NCBI RefSeq assembly: GCF_016908325.1
Contig: NZ_JAFBDR010000001.1
Coordinates: 62,001 to 126,000, forward strand
Origin: Aquibacillus albus
GTDB lineage: Bacteria > Bacillota > Bacilli > Bacillales > Amphibacillaceae
Direction of reading: 5' to 3'
DNA length: 64,000 nucleotides
The first letter of the stretch is position 1, and each line of letters begins with the position of its first letter. The position numbers were made by a program, and so were the translations under genes. Positions 1 to 8,120 of the stretch are shown here, in pieces. The notes below the pieces were generated by a model that was given only the letters and a program-made list of their open reading frames with translations, did not search any database and was not told the origin of the DNA.

Positions 1-245
1 GTATGACTAAATTGGAAAAGATTATTTTTCTTGCTGATTATATTGAGCCAGGACGTGATTTTCCAGGTGTGGACAGAGTTAGAGATCAAGCAAAAATTAA
101 TTTGAATCTTGCTTGTTTCTTGGCATCTAAAAACACAATTGAATTTTTAATGAGCAAAAACCAACCTGTTTATCCGGATACATTTTATGCATATAATGAT
201 TTATTAATACAAGTAAAGGAAAACCTTAATGGAGGGAAGAATTGA
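1..245 (+). CDS. yqeK: YqeK HD-domain hydrolase, 3' part
   Basis: This is the C-terminal part of YqeK, an HD-domain metal-dependent hydrolase whose family splits diadenosine tetraphosphate (Ap4A) symmetrically. The reading frame is open to the window's left edge, so the HD residues that bind metal lie outside. The visible part contains the family-typical segments EKIIFLADYIEPGRDFPG and NQPVYPDTFYAYNDL. The first ATG seen (position 3) is almost certainly an internal methionine, because family members carry about 100 residues before this point. It is followed at once by rsfS, as in other Bacillales, so the two are probably co-transcribed with yqeM. Identification rests on recognised sequence plus gene order. 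Confidence 0.9.
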   Translation, partial: MTKLEKIIFLADYIEPGRDFPGVDRVRDQAKINLNLACFLASKNTIEFLMSKNQPVYPDTFYAYNDLLIQVKENLNGGKN

Positions 246-602
246 ATGAATAGTAAACAACTAGCAGAACTTTCAGCGAAAGCTTGTGATGACAAAAGAG
301 GGGAAGACATTGTCATATTAGATATGCAAAATGTCTCACTAATCGCTGACTATTTTGTTATATGTCAAGGAACAAATGAAAGACAGGTTCAAGCAATTGC
401 AAGAGAAGTGAAAGAACAAGCAGATCTTAATGAAATAGATGTAAAGCGGTTAGAGGGATTTGAACAAGCTAGATGGGTCCTTATTGATTTAGGTGATGTT
501 GTTTGTCATGTCTTTCATAAAGATGAACGAAACTATTATAATATTGAACGTTTATGGGGAGATGCTCCACATGTAGATGTCAGTATAAATCAAGAGGGTT
601 GA
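246..602 (+). CDS. rsfS: Ribosomal silencing factor RsfS
   Basis: RsfS (YqeL, 118 aa) binds ribosomal protein uL14 on the 50S subunit and blocks joining to the 30S, which lowers translation when nutrients run short. The length and the family segments are typical: DIVILDMQNVSLIADYFVI near the N-terminus, then RLEGFEQARWVLIDLGDVVCHVF and the LWGDAP tail. The ATG follows a GGAGGGAAG ribosome binding site lying in the 3' end of yqeK, and the gene starts one base after the yqeK stop. yqeM follows 4 bp downstream, so this is a tight yqeK-rsfS-yqeM operon. Confidence 0.95.
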   Translation: MNSKQLAELSAKACDDKRGEDIVILDMQNVSLIADYFVICQGTNERQVQAIAREVKEQADLNEIDVKRLEGFEQARWVLIDLGDVVCHVFHKDERNYYNIERLWGDAPHVDVSINQEG

Positions 603-606
603 TGAA

Positions 607-1365
607 ATGTCTTATTCAAAAATGGCTTATGTGTATGATGCCCTAATGCAAGATGCTCCTTATGATCAATGGGAAAACTTTGCGATCAAGATGATTCGAG
701 AATATGGAAGTACTGTTCAACATATGGCCGATTTAGGTTGTGGGACAGGTGAGATAACAAGAAGGCTTAGTAATAAGGGGTTTCGTATGATTGGAATTGA
801 TTATTCCGAAGATATGTTAGCTTATGCTCAGCAATCAACAGCAATTGCCCAACCAATTCAATGGTTTCACCAGGATATAAGAGAGCTTCAAGGCTTTCAT
901 CATAATCAATTAGATGCAGTTATTAGCTTCTGTGATGTTATCAATTACCTTACAACTAGGGAAGAAATCCAACAAGTGTTTCAGCATGTAAATCATATGC
1001 TGAAAGAGGATGGTTTGTTTTTATTTGATATTCATTCGCTTAATCATATCGAGGAAAATCTTAAAGGGCAAACCTTTGCTGAAATTTATGATGACATTTC
1101 GTATGTTTGGCTTTGCCAACCTGGAGAAAATAGTGGGGAAGTGTATCACGATTTGACATTTTTTGTACTAGATGACCAGCAGTATGAACGCTTTGATGAA
1201 ACCCATCATCAGAGAACTTTTGCAACTCAAGTATATGAAGATTTATTAAACCAAGCAGGATTTGATTGTTTAAACCTATGCTACGATTTTAATTGTAATA
1301 GAGAAAACAAACCACAGAAGAGCGAACGGGTTTTTTTCGTATGTAAAAAAAATCGAGGTAGCTAA
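607..1365 (+). CDS. yqeM: Class I SAM-dependent methyltransferase YqeM
   Basis: This is a 252-aa class I methyltransferase. The SAM-binding glycine motif ADLGCGTGEITRRL is near residue 42, followed by an acidic strand end (IGIDYSEDML) near residue 62. The substrate of YqeM is not established in any organism I know of, so I only claim the fold. It sits 4 bp after rsfS and is the last gene of that operon. The final codons overlap the upstream arm of a hairpin (1351-1380) that is a good terminator for the convergent comER gene, so the two transcripts meet here. Confidence 0.88.
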   Translation: MSYSKMAYVYDALMQDAPYDQWENFAIKMIREYGSTVQHMADLGCGTGEITRRLSNKGFRMIGIDYSEDMLAYAQQSTAIAQPIQWFHQDIRELQGFHHNQLDAVISFCDVINYLTTREEIQQVFQHVNHMLKEDGLFLFDIHSLNHIEENLKGQTFAEIYDDISYVWLCQPGENSGEVYHDLTFFVLDDQQYERFDETHHQRTFATQVYEDLLNQAGFDCLNLCYDFNCNRENKPQKSERVFFVCKKNRGS

Positions 1366-1380
1366 ATTAGCACCTCGATT
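1343..1380 (-). terminator. Intrinsic terminator of comER, inside yqeM 3' end
   Basis: Read on the minus strand, a 9-bp stem (AATCGAGGT/ACCTCGATT) stacked on a 4-bp stem with a small loop is followed by eight T residues. The T tract and one stem arm lie within the last codons of yqeM on the opposite strand. In the plus direction there is no T tract, so it should act mainly on comER. Confidence 0.75.
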
Positions 1381-1429
1381 AATATTAGTATTAGAAGCAG
1401 GAATTTTTATAAATTTGTCGAATGTATTT

Positions 1430-2254
1430 TTAACCGTCTAACATTTGTTTGCTAATTTTTTCAATATCCTCTCGATACTTGTCATGGGTAGCATGGATTA
1501 ATTCGTGAAATAGTCCCCCTAGAGAACCTTCTAACGCTTTTATCCCTTCACCCGTAACACCACCTTTAACACAAACCTTTTCAATTAATTGAGGCAATGT
1601 ATAATGGCCATCTTCTAGTAATTTCCCAAATCCAATAAACATTTTTTCTGTTAGATCTGAAGCAATCTCTTCACTAATCTGGGTTTCTTCAGATGCAGTC
1701 TTAATAAATTGTTCCGCAAGAAACCCAAAAAATGCTGGCCCACAACAAGCGATATCTGAAGCCATTCTAGTAACATTATCCTCGATTAATTGTGCAGAAG
1801 AATATAGGCGGCTACTTTGTAGTAAATACCCCTTCATTTCCTTACTGATTTGATTTCCAAAGGTTATTAATGTAATTCCTGATAATGATCTACTGGTAAT
1901 ACTCGGAATCATACGTGCAACCTGGCATGGGACTAATGATTCCAATCGGCTTACAGAATAAGGACTTGTAATGGAAACAATACAATGATCCTTTCTTAAA
2001 TAGTGATATATATCAACTAATAGAGGGTGAATTTCTAGGGGCTTTACACAAATAAAGATAATATCTACGTGTTCAATTAATTCATGAATATCTTCACAAA
2101 CGCGGATGCCTGGATAACGTTCTTGTATCGTATAAGCTTTATTAATCGTTCGGTTAATAATAAATAATTGTTCTTGTTCTATAACGTTGGAAGACATCCA
2201 TGCATCGATTAAGATTTCACCCATGTTACCAGTACCAATTACTCCCCATTTCAA
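1430..2254 (-). CDS. comER: ComER, pyrroline-5-carboxylate reductase-like protein
   Basis: ComER is a P5C-reductase-family oxidoreductase found divergent from comEA in Bacillales. It is not needed for transformation in B. subtilis, and its true reaction is unclear. The protein (274 aa) begins with the dinucleotide-binding motif GVIGTGNMG and has the conserved reductase C-terminal helical region with VTGEGIKALE. I start it at a TTG (5' base 2254) because a strong GGGAGGGAG binding site lies 7 nt before it. The in-frame ATG at 2272 would put that site inside the gene. Only 81 bp separate it from the comEA start. Confidence 0.88.
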   Translation of the reverse strand: MKWGVIGTGNMGEILIDAWMSSNVIEQEQLFIINRTINKAYTIQERYPGIRVCEDIHELIEHVDIIFICVKPLEIHPLLVDIYHYLRKDHCIVSITSPYSVSRLESLVPCQVARMIPSITSRSLSGITLITFGNQISKEMKGYLLQSSRLYSSAQLIEDNVTRMASDIACCGPAFFGFLAEQFIKTASEETQISEEIASDLTEKMFIGFGKLLEDGHYTLPQLIEKVCVKGGVTGEGIKALEGSLGGLFHELIHATHDKYREDIEKISKQMLDG

Positions 2255-2335
2255 TGTACTCCCTCCCGACATATGTTATACATTCCATCTTATGTTCTTA
2301 TTTCAAATCTTATGAGAAAGGAAGTGAATTATTTT

Positions 2336-2935
2336 ATGTTAGGGTTGAAAAATAACTGGATTTTTTTAATTGTCATTGGATTTCTTATTTTTATTATCCT
2401 ATTTCACCTTACAAATAAAACCAATAATCATACTATAAATGAAATCCCAGATGAACTACTTCCTTCTTCCAATCAGGAAAATATTAATCATAAGGAAGAT
2501 ATTCCATCACAAACAATTATTTTTGTTGATATAAAAGGAGCAGTTAAATACCCAGGTGTTTATGAAGTAGATCCTGAAAAAAGAGTTAGAGATTTAATTG
2601 ATTTAGCTGGTGGGTTTACAAATAATGCAGATATTAACTCAGTAAATCTCGCCCAAAAAATATATGATGAAATGGTTATTTTTGTTCCAGAAGAGGGACA
2701 AGCTGTTGTCCAAAACGAATTTATCGGAAGTCAAAAAATAGAAAAAATAAGAGTGAATAATGCAACAGAAGAAGAAATAGCTAAGTTAGATGGAATAGGG
2801 GACGTCAAAGCAAAAGCGATTGTAGAATTTCGAGATACATACGGCTATTTTAAGGATATCAATGATCTTTTATCTGTCTCTGGCATTGGAGAAAAAACGT
2901 TAGAAAAAATTCGTGATCAAATCCAAGTTCCTTAG
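2336..2935 (+). CDS. comEA: ComEA, DNA receptor for competence
   Basis: ComEA is the membrane-anchored receptor that binds double-stranded DNA during transformation and passes it to the ComEC channel. The 199-aa product has one N-terminal membrane segment (about residues 6-25), a linker, a SLBB-like domain (IFVDIKGAVKYPGVYEV) and a C-terminal helix-hairpin-helix DNA-binding domain with two hairpins (AKLDGIGDVKAKAIVEF and SVSGIGEKTLEKI). The start at 2336 is preceded by AAGGAAGTG at 9 nt. An upstream in-frame ATG at 2273 would run into the comER start region. No AAAA-N5-TTTT ComK box is visible in the 81-bp gap upstream. Confidence 0.95.
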   Translation: MLGLKNNWIFLIVIGFLIFIILFHLTNKTNNHTINEIPDELLPSSNQENINHKEDIPSQTIIFVDIKGAVKYPGVYEVDPEKRVRDLIDLAGGFTNNADINSVNLAQKIYDEMVIFVPEEGQAVVQNEFIGSQKIEKIRVNNATEEEIAKLDGIGDVKAKAIVEFRDTYGYFKDINDLLSVSGIGEKTLEKIRDQIQVP

Positions 2936-3002
2936 GACGTTGACGCTATATAAGTACAAACGGTAAACTTAAATATAATCTGAAGAAAAGGTGAGTGTCA
3001 CG

Positions 3003-3563
3003 ATGGAGAGAATTTCATGGAATCAATATTTTATGGCTCAAAGTCATTTATTAGCTTTAAGAAGTACATGTGAACGTTTAATGGTTGGTGCAACAATTGT
3101 AAGAGATAAACGCATCATTGCTGGAGGCTATAATGGTAGTGTTTCTGGTAGTGTTCACTGTATAGATGAAGGGTGTTATGTTATTGATGGTCATTGTGTA
3201 AGAACAGTTCACGCTGAAATAAATGCGCTATTACAATGTGCAAAGTTTGGTGTTGCGACGGATGGTGCAGAACTTTATGTTACTCACTTTCCATGTTTGC
3301 AATGTTGTAAAGCCATTATACAGAGTGGGATTCAAACGGTTTATTATGCTAATGATTATAAAAATCATCCATATTCTTTGGAACTGTTCCAGCAAGCTGA
3401 AATCCATATAGAAAAGGTGGAGTTATTTCAAGTTGCGATAGATTTAAACCACCAAGAAAAAAGGAATTTTGTCAATCGTATGTTAAGTTTATTAGAATCG
3501 ACTTCCTTGTCAAACAATGAAAGAGAAGACATAAAAACAACGGCAAAACAATTGTTTGATTAA
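3003..3563 (+). CDS. comEB: ComEB, dCMP deaminase-family protein
   Basis: ComEB belongs to the zinc-dependent cytidine/deoxycytidylate deaminase family. It lies in the comE operon but is dispensable for DNA uptake in B. subtilis. The 186-aa protein carries the zinc site: HAE near residue 70 (histidine ligand and catalytic glutamate) and PCLQCC near residues 97-102 (two cysteine ligands). I chose the ATG at 3003, with AAGGTGAG upstream at normal spacing, over an in-frame GTG at 2991 that is itself part of that binding site. It precedes comEC by 24 bp. Confidence 0.93.
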   Translation: MERISWNQYFMAQSHLLALRSTCERLMVGATIVRDKRIIAGGYNGSVSGSVHCIDEGCYVIDGHCVRTVHAEINALLQCAKFGVATDGAELYVTHFPCLQCCKAIIQSGIQTVYYANDYKNHPYSLELFQQAEIHIEKVELFQVAIDLNHQEKRNFVNRMLSLLESTSLSNNEREDIKTTAKQLFD

Positions 3564-3587
3564 TAAAATGATGAAGGGGCTGTAAAT

Positions 3588-5870
3588 TTGAAAGGAAGAT
3601 GGCACCTATATGCAATGGCAGCTGTTGCTGCCATACTATCTGCCAGTATTAATAGTATCATCATATTTTTATTCGTATTGTGGGTGTTGTGGCTTTATAA
3701 AAAATCTAGGCTAAACTTCATACAATTGGTTATTATTAAAGTAATGTTTATTTCTTATTATTTCTTATTTCATTCTAATTTGTTTCCCTTTGTTGCAAGT
3801 GTTTCGGATGAGGAAGAACTAATAATGGGGCAAATCACCTCCGAAGTATTGAAGCTGGAATCAAGAATTGAATTTGTAATGGAGAATAACGCAAATGAAA
3901 AATTTTTCATTACATTTTTTTATAATCAAAATAGTCCAATAGCTGATACTGAAATGTTAAAAACAGGCGCAATATGCGTATTAAATGGGCAGATAAAATT
4001 ACCTAGTACGAGTAGAAATCCTGGGGAATTTGACTACAGAAAATATTTAGAACATAAGGATATTCGATACCAAATAACCCTTAACCATTTAAAGGATGTT
4101 AGATGTGTTGGGGATTCTTTATCTAATATAATCTATGACTGGAGAAAGGCGTTATTAGAATCGACAAAAAGTTCCATAAGCAATGATACTGTTCCTTGGC
4201 TCCATGGGCTAGTGTTGGGAAAAGATGATGAACTAAATGATGAGACAATAGCAATGTACCAGAGATGGAACCTATCTCACTTATTGGCAATATCTGGATT
4301 ACATGTTAGCCTTTTTGCAGGTGTTGTATATTTATTATTAGTAAAAGGATGTTTCGTTACAAAGGAAAAAGCGCAGGGAATATTAATTGGCGTATTACTT
4401 TTCTATCCACTCTTAAGCGGAGGTGCTCCTTCTGTTTGGCGAGCATCCGTAATGACTGTGTTTGGCCTTCTGTTAATACGAATGCGGTTGTCACTAACAA
4501 TAACGGATATTATTAGTATTGTCTTTTTAATTTTTACAATGATTCATCCAACAATTATTTATCATATTGGCTTTCAGTTTTCTTTCCTCGTAACTTTTGC
4601 GATTATTCTTTCTAAGCCTATCCTTCTTTCACATTCTCACAAAATAGTTCAACTATTTAAATTAAGCTTTATTAGTCTGTTTGCAATTTTGCCCTTACAG
4701 GTGTACTATTTCTATGCCTTTAACCCTTTATCCATTTTAATGAACATCATCTTTGTTCCGTATTATACGCTATTTGTTATTCCTCTAATGTTTATCATGT
4801 TACCACTGTCAATCGTGTTGCCATGGATTATCCCTCCAATCGATTATTTATTTTCCTTCATACACCAATTGTCAACTTTACTATTACATAAAGTTGATGC
4901 GTATTTATATTATCCTTGGGTAATTGGCGTCATTCCGCTATATATATTTGTTCCTTATTACGTTTTATTATGCTTGTTTTTTGCTAATTTAGTTAAGAGC
5001 AAATACAAAGCAGCTTTTTTGTCCGGTTTAATGATTACATTAACCTTGGTTATGATTTCTTTGAAACCTTATTTCAGTTCAACAGGTACGGTTACAATGT
5101 TGGATGTTGGTCAGGGAGATTCAATGGTAATCGAGCTGCCATATCGAAAGGGCATAGTTATCATTGATGCAGCTGGAACCATTACTAGTGATTTTACAAC
5201 TTCTTCTGATAAACTGTATCAACAAATCATTAAGCCATTTTTATATTCAAAGGGAATTGTATCCATTGATAAAGTTATACTCAGCCATGAAGACCTTGAT
5301 CATGCTGGAAGTATCCAATTTATCGTTGAGGATTTTCATATTGATGAAGTGGTAGTGAGTGAGCAGTTTATTATTTCTGATAGTATGCAAAAACAATTCA
5401 CACAAAAGAATTTAGATATAAGTAGAGTTTCAGCAGGAGATATAATTGATGTAAACAATCATTTTTTTTATGTACTCAGTCCACTAACGGGAACAAACGC
5501 TCACTCAAGTAATGAAAATTCCTTAACCCTATTCTCAGAAATTGGAGGTTTAAAATGGTTATTTACCGGGGATATAGATGATGGGATAGAAGAAGAGATA
5601 ATTCAGTCTTATCCAAATTTAAAAATTGATGTATTAAAAATTGCCCATCATGGAAGTGCTACCTCTACATCAGAACCATGGTTACAACAAATCGAACCTC
5701 GTATTGCATTACTTTCTGTTGGTGAGAATAATCGTTATGGTCATCCTTCAGAGAAGGTGATAAAGAATTTAGAAGATTATAACGTAAAGCTATTTCGAAC
5801 AGATTTCCAAGGCGCTATTCAATATATTTTTTCTAACAACAATGGAACATTTCAAACGCATTTACCATAG
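3588..5870 (+). CDS. comEC: ComEC/Rec2 DNA uptake channel
   Basis: ComEC forms the inner-membrane channel through which single-stranded DNA enters the cell during transformation. The 760-aa protein has two N-terminal membrane helices, an extracellular OB-like region (about 75-185), the polytopic Competence domain (about 200-490, with the conserved HLLAISGLHVSLFAG) and a C-terminal metallo-beta-lactamase-like domain. That last domain shows MLDVGQGDS near 503, SHEDLDHAGS near 565 and AHHGSATS near 685. These metal-site residues are intact, which fits a functional nuclease-like domain. It starts at TTG after AAGGGG. A bidirectional terminator follows. Confidence 0.97.
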   Translation: MKGRWHLYAMAAVAAILSASINSIIIFLFVLWVLWLYKKSRLNFIQLVIIKVMFISYYFLFHSNLFPFVASVSDEEELIMGQITSEVLKLESRIEFVMENNANEKFFITFFYNQNSPIADTEMLKTGAICVLNGQIKLPSTSRNPGEFDYRKYLEHKDIRYQITLNHLKDVRCVGDSLSNIIYDWRKALLESTKSSISNDTVPWLHGLVLGKDDELNDETIAMYQRWNLSHLLAISGLHVSLFAGVVYLLLVKGCFVTKEKAQGILIGVLLFYPLLSGGAPSVWRASVMTVFGLLLIRMRLSLTITDIISIVFLIFTMIHPTIIYHIGFQFSFLVTFAIILSKPILLSHSHKIVQLFKLSFISLFAILPLQVYYFYAFNPLSILMNIIFVPYYTLFVIPLMFIMLPLSIVLPWIIPPIDYLFSFIHQLSTLLLHKVDAYLYYPWVIGVIPLYIFVPYYVLLCLFFANLVKSKYKAAFLSGLMITLTLVMISLKPYFSSTGTVTMLDVGQGDSMVIELPYRKGIVIIDAAGTITSDFTTSSDKLYQQIIKPFLYSKGIVSIDKVILSHEDLDHAGSIQFIVEDFHIDEVVVSEQFIISDSMQKQFTQKNLDISRVSAGDIIDVNNHFFYVLSPLTGTNAHSSNENSLTLFSEIGGLKWLFTGDIDDGIEEEIIQSYPNLKIDVLKIAHHGSATSTSEPWLQQIEPRIALLSVGENNRYGHPSEKVIKNLEDYNVKLFRTDFQGAIQYIFSNNNGTFQTHLP

Positions 5871-5902
5871 AATAGGATTAGAAAGACTTGATTGTATAGT
5901 AA

Positions 5903-5935
5903 AAAGAGACTGCTTTTAAACAGTCTCTTTCATAC
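5903..5935. terminator. Bidirectional terminator between comEC and yqzM
   Basis: A perfect 10-bp stem (AAAGAGACTG/CAGTCTCTTT) with an 8-nt loop has A-rich and T-rich flanks on either side. It lies between the convergent 3' ends of comEC and yqzM and can serve both. Confidence 0.75.
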
Positions 5936-5946
5936 GTAATTGATAC

Positions 5947-6078
5947 TTAGCCAATAACGTCCACAAAAACTCCAATAAAGAAAATGACCATAAAGAAAAT
6001 GAAAGAAAAGATAAAACCTATACCAGAGTCAAAGATGTCATGGCTCTTTGATTGAACGTCCTTTTCGAATTCATTCAT
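5947..6078 (-). CDS. yqzM: YqzM small membrane protein (43 aa)
   Basis: This is a short reverse-strand gene encoding 43 aa. It begins MNEFEKDVQSKSHDIFDSG, followed by one strongly hydrophobic segment (about residues 20-42) full of Phe and Ile. It closely resembles my recollection of YqzM, a 44-aa Bacillus protein in the same position between comEC and holA. The ATG follows a clear AGGAGGG site. The function is unknown; a single-pass membrane peptide is the only safe statement. Confidence 0.85.
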   Translation of the reverse strand: MNEFEKDVQSKSHDIFDSGIGFIFSFIFFMVIFFIGVFVDVIG

Positions 6079-6228
6079 TATGTATCCCTCCTAGTTCATT
6101 TTTAGTATAAGTCAATATGAACAAAAAATCCACTTACAAAAAAATTCACCAATAAAACGACTTCCTATACTAGCAAGAGTTTACATCCATATAATTTTTA
6201 AAATTGGTCAATCTATAAAGGAAAGAAA

Positions 6229-6320
6229 ATATCGCTTAGAAAACAGTGTCCCGGGGCTGCTTTTCTGAGCGTTGATATAGATTGCAGAGGGAGGTAGTGG
6301 CAGCTACTTCCCTCTTTTAA
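6229..6320 (+). ncRNA. Candidate small structured RNA (hairpin plus terminator)
   Basis: Positions 6233-6243 and 6261-6271 form an 11-bp stem (one T-G pair) capped by a GC-rich loop containing TCCCGGGG. Flanking ATATC (6229-6233) and GATAT (6274-6278) could extend it. Nine bases later comes a complete intrinsic terminator. No ORF leads into this terminator on the plus strand, because comEC is already terminated at 5903-5935. This suggests a short independent transcript. I could not identify a convincing promoter and do not recognise a known RNA family, so the call is tentative. Confidence 0.4.
6287..6320 (+). terminator. Intrinsic terminator upstream of holA
   Basis: An 11-bp stem (6287-6297 with 6304-6314, one wobble pair), a 6-nt loop TGGCAG and a following T tract give a strong terminator shape. 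It ends whatever is transcribed from the 6229 region, since it lies before the holA promoter candidate. Confidence 0.75.
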
Positions 6321-6357
6321 TACCATAAAACAATAAGGAAAGAATTGCAAATAGTTA

Positions 6358-6386
6358 TTGCGTCCATCATTTATTCGAGATACTAT
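6358..6386 (+). promoter_or_regulatory. Probable sigma-A promoter of holA
   Basis: TTGCGT (6358-6363) and TACTAT (6381-6386) are separated by 17 bp, and the holA start lies about 30 bp downstream. Each box has four of six consensus bases. Confidence 0.5.
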
Positions 6387-6416
6387 TTTTATTAGAATGA
6401 TGATGGAGTGAATATA

Positions 6417-7460
6417 ATGACATATATAGAAACCTTAAATCAAATTAAGAAAAAACAATTTTCCCCGATGTATTTGTTACATGGAACCGAATCTTATTTT
6501 ATTGAAAAGATTAAACAAAACATCATTACATATGGGCTCGATGACTTAGATAGAGAAACAAATATATCCATTTATGATTTAGAGGAAACATCGATTCAGG
6601 AAGTGATTGCTGATACTGAAACCTATCCTTTTTTTGGAGAAAGAAAAATCATTTTTGCAAACAACCCTATCTTTTTAAAGGCAAAACCGGATAAAGCACA
6701 GGTGGAACACGATTTACAAGCATTGCAAAATTATCTTACCCACCCAGTTGATTATTCCATACTCATTTTTGTTGCACCTTTTGAAAAACTTGATGAAAGG
6801 AAAAAAATAACTAAATTATGTAAGAAGCATTGTCAAACAGTATCTTGTGATTCAATTAAAGAGTGGGAGTTAGATAAATGGATAAATCAACTTGCAAAGG
6901 ATTTTCATCTAAAGATTGAAGAGAGTGCTATTGAATTTATCATTCAGGAAACAGGTGCAAATTTGTTAATGCTTCAAACAGAAATGGAGAAAATGGCTTT
7001 ATATGTAGGAGAAGATGGAACAATAACTAAATCTATAGCAGAGAAACTGGTTTCTCATCAGTTAAATACAACAGGTTTGAAGTTAGTTGATGCTGTCATT
7101 CAGCAAGACTTACAAAAAGCTATATCTATATTTAAAGATTTGGACCGAATGAATGAAGATCCCATTGCGTTATTAGCGTTACTCGCGTCACAATTTAGGA
7201 CTATTTTGCATGTCAAAATTCTTAAACAAAAAGGATACAGTCAACCACAGATGGCTCAGCAATTGAAGGTTCATCCTTATGTGATAAAAATGTCCGTATC
7301 AAGAGAAAAGAACTTTTCTGCTTCAGATTTATCTTCCTTTTTAGACAAATGTACAGATACTGATACTAAGATAAAACAAGGAATAATGGAGAAATCTTTA
7401 GCATTTGAATTATTGCTATATGAACTAATAAATAAAAAAGGAAAGGGAATGAACATTTAA
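6417..7460 (+). CDS. holA: DNA polymerase III delta subunit (HolA/YqeN)
   Basis: The delta subunit is the clamp-loader wrench that opens the DnaN sliding-clamp ring. The 347-aa length matches the Bacillus family. Recognisable regions are the N-terminal clamp-binding part (MYLLHGTESYFIEKI, residues 19-33, and YPFFGERKIIFANN) and the C-terminal helical domain (TGLKLVDAVIQQDLQKA, DPIALLALLASQFR). I start at the ATG at 6417, with GGAGTG upstream. The GTG three codons earlier is part of that binding site. The stop codon lies in the loop of the terminator hairpin. The gene appears monocistronic and convergent with rpsT. Confidence 0.95.
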   Translation: MTYIETLNQIKKKQFSPMYLLHGTESYFIEKIKQNIITYGLDDLDRETNISIYDLEETSIQEVIADTETYPFFGERKIIFANNPIFLKAKPDKAQVEHDLQALQNYLTHPVDYSILIFVAPFEKLDERKKITKLCKKHCQTVSCDSIKEWELDKWINQLAKDFHLKIEESAIEFIIQETGANLLMLQTEMEKMALYVGEDGTITKSIAEKLVSHQLNTTGLKLVDAVIQQDLQKAISIFKDLDRMNEDPIALLALLASQFRTILHVKILKQKGYSQPQMAQQLKVHPYVIKMSVSREKNFSASDLSSFLDKCTDTDTKIKQGIMEKSLAFELLLYELINKKGKGMNI

Positions 7461-7482
7461 ATGTTCATTCCCTCTTTTTTTA
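7445..7482 (+). terminator. Terminator of holA, overlapping its stop codon
   Basis: A perfect 12-bp stem (GGGAATGAACAT and complement) has a TTAA loop holding the holA TAA codon, followed by a long T tract. Confidence 0.9.
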
Positions 7483-7587
7483 CACTTTAGGAAAGATAAA
7501 AAATTGTCAGTTCGTACTGGACATCCTCGTGCAAAAATTTAAACACGGACAAAAACCGACTGGCTTTGCCTGATTATTCTTTGGTTG

Positions 7588-7618
7588 AAAACAAAAACGA
7601 TCCGTGGCAGGATCGTTT
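7588..7618 (-). terminator. Terminator of rpsT
   Basis: On the minus strand, a 9-bp stem (AAACGATCC/GGATCGTTT) with a 6-nt loop is followed by a T-rich run. It sits 25 bp after the rpsT stop codon. Confidence 0.85.
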
Positions 7619-7642
7619 GGTGTTGGTCATTATAAGGCTTAA

Positions 7643-7909
7643 TTATGCACTAAGGTCGTTAACTTTCTTAGTTAAACGAGCTTTTTGGCGATTACCTTTG
7701 TTCTTATGGATAATCCCTTTTTGAACTGCTTTGTCAATTTTAGCAATAGCGGATTGAAGTGCTTCTTTAGCATTTTCTGTGTCTTTACCTTCCACTAAGC
7801 TTTCTACACGTTTAACTTGAGAACGCATATCTGACTTGATTGAGATATTGTGCTCACGTTGGTCTCTATTTGTACGAACGCGTTTAATTGCTGATTTTAT
7901 GTTAGCCAT
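7643..7909 (-). CDS. rpsT: 30S ribosomal protein bS20
   Basis: bS20 binds the 5' domain of 16S rRNA and stabilises the 30S subunit. The 88-aa protein starts MANIKSAIKRVRTNRDQREH and is rich in Lys, Arg and Ala as expected. The ATG at 7909 follows GGAGGTGA at 6 nt; an in-frame upstream ATG would include that site in the coding region. It is transcribed alone on the reverse strand from its own strong promoter (7952-7980), in the same orientation relative to holA and gpr as in B. subtilis. Confidence 0.97.
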   Translation of the reverse strand: MANIKSAIKRVRTNRDQREHNISIKSDMRSQVKRVESLVEGKDTENAKEALQSAIAKIDKAVQKGIIHKNKGNRQKARLTKKVNDLSA

Positions 7910-7951
7910 ATTTTCACCTCCAAGTAAAACATCCATCCATTAACAAAAGTC

Positions 7952-7980
7952 ATTGTACCAAAGCGTGGACAAGTTTTCAA
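7952..7980 (-). promoter_or_regulatory. Sigma-A promoter of rpsT
   Basis: On the minus strand TTGAAA and TACAAT are separated by exactly 17 bp, about 40 bp before the rpsT start. The -10 box matches five of six consensus bases and the -35 box five of six. Confidence 0.8.
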
Positions 7981-8120
7981 TAGTAATCTCTGTTAACTTC
8001 ATTCTAGTATGTTTTTTAAATAAATCGGTAACCCTATAAATAATGGAAATAATGTAACAATTAGTGGATAAAATTCTTTATAAATCATACATAATGATAA
8101 TTAATAGGAGGCAATCCAAA

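Larger units (their letters stand above)
6079..6416. other. Intergenic region yqzM-holA with structured element
   Basis: This 338-bp gap holds the yqzM upstream region, a long hairpin (6229-6278), an intrinsic terminator (6287-6320) not attached to any plus-strand gene, and a probable holA promoter (6358-6386). No protein-coding frame of note is visible in it. Confidence 0.6.

Noticed and set aside
3223-3411. 62-codon ORF in another frame of comEB
   Set aside because: It overlaps the zinc-site coding region of comEB and has no ribosome binding site.
6360-6410. CCATCAT/ATGATGG hairpin that could hide the holA ribosome binding site
   Set aside because: The left arm lies between the -35 and -10 boxes of the likely holA promoter, so it would not be in the transcript.
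8080-8120. Sigma-G promoter for gpr
   Set aside because: CATACATA resembles the -10 box, but the only -35-like GGATA upstream is about 15 bp away instead of 17-18, so I did not list it as a feature.
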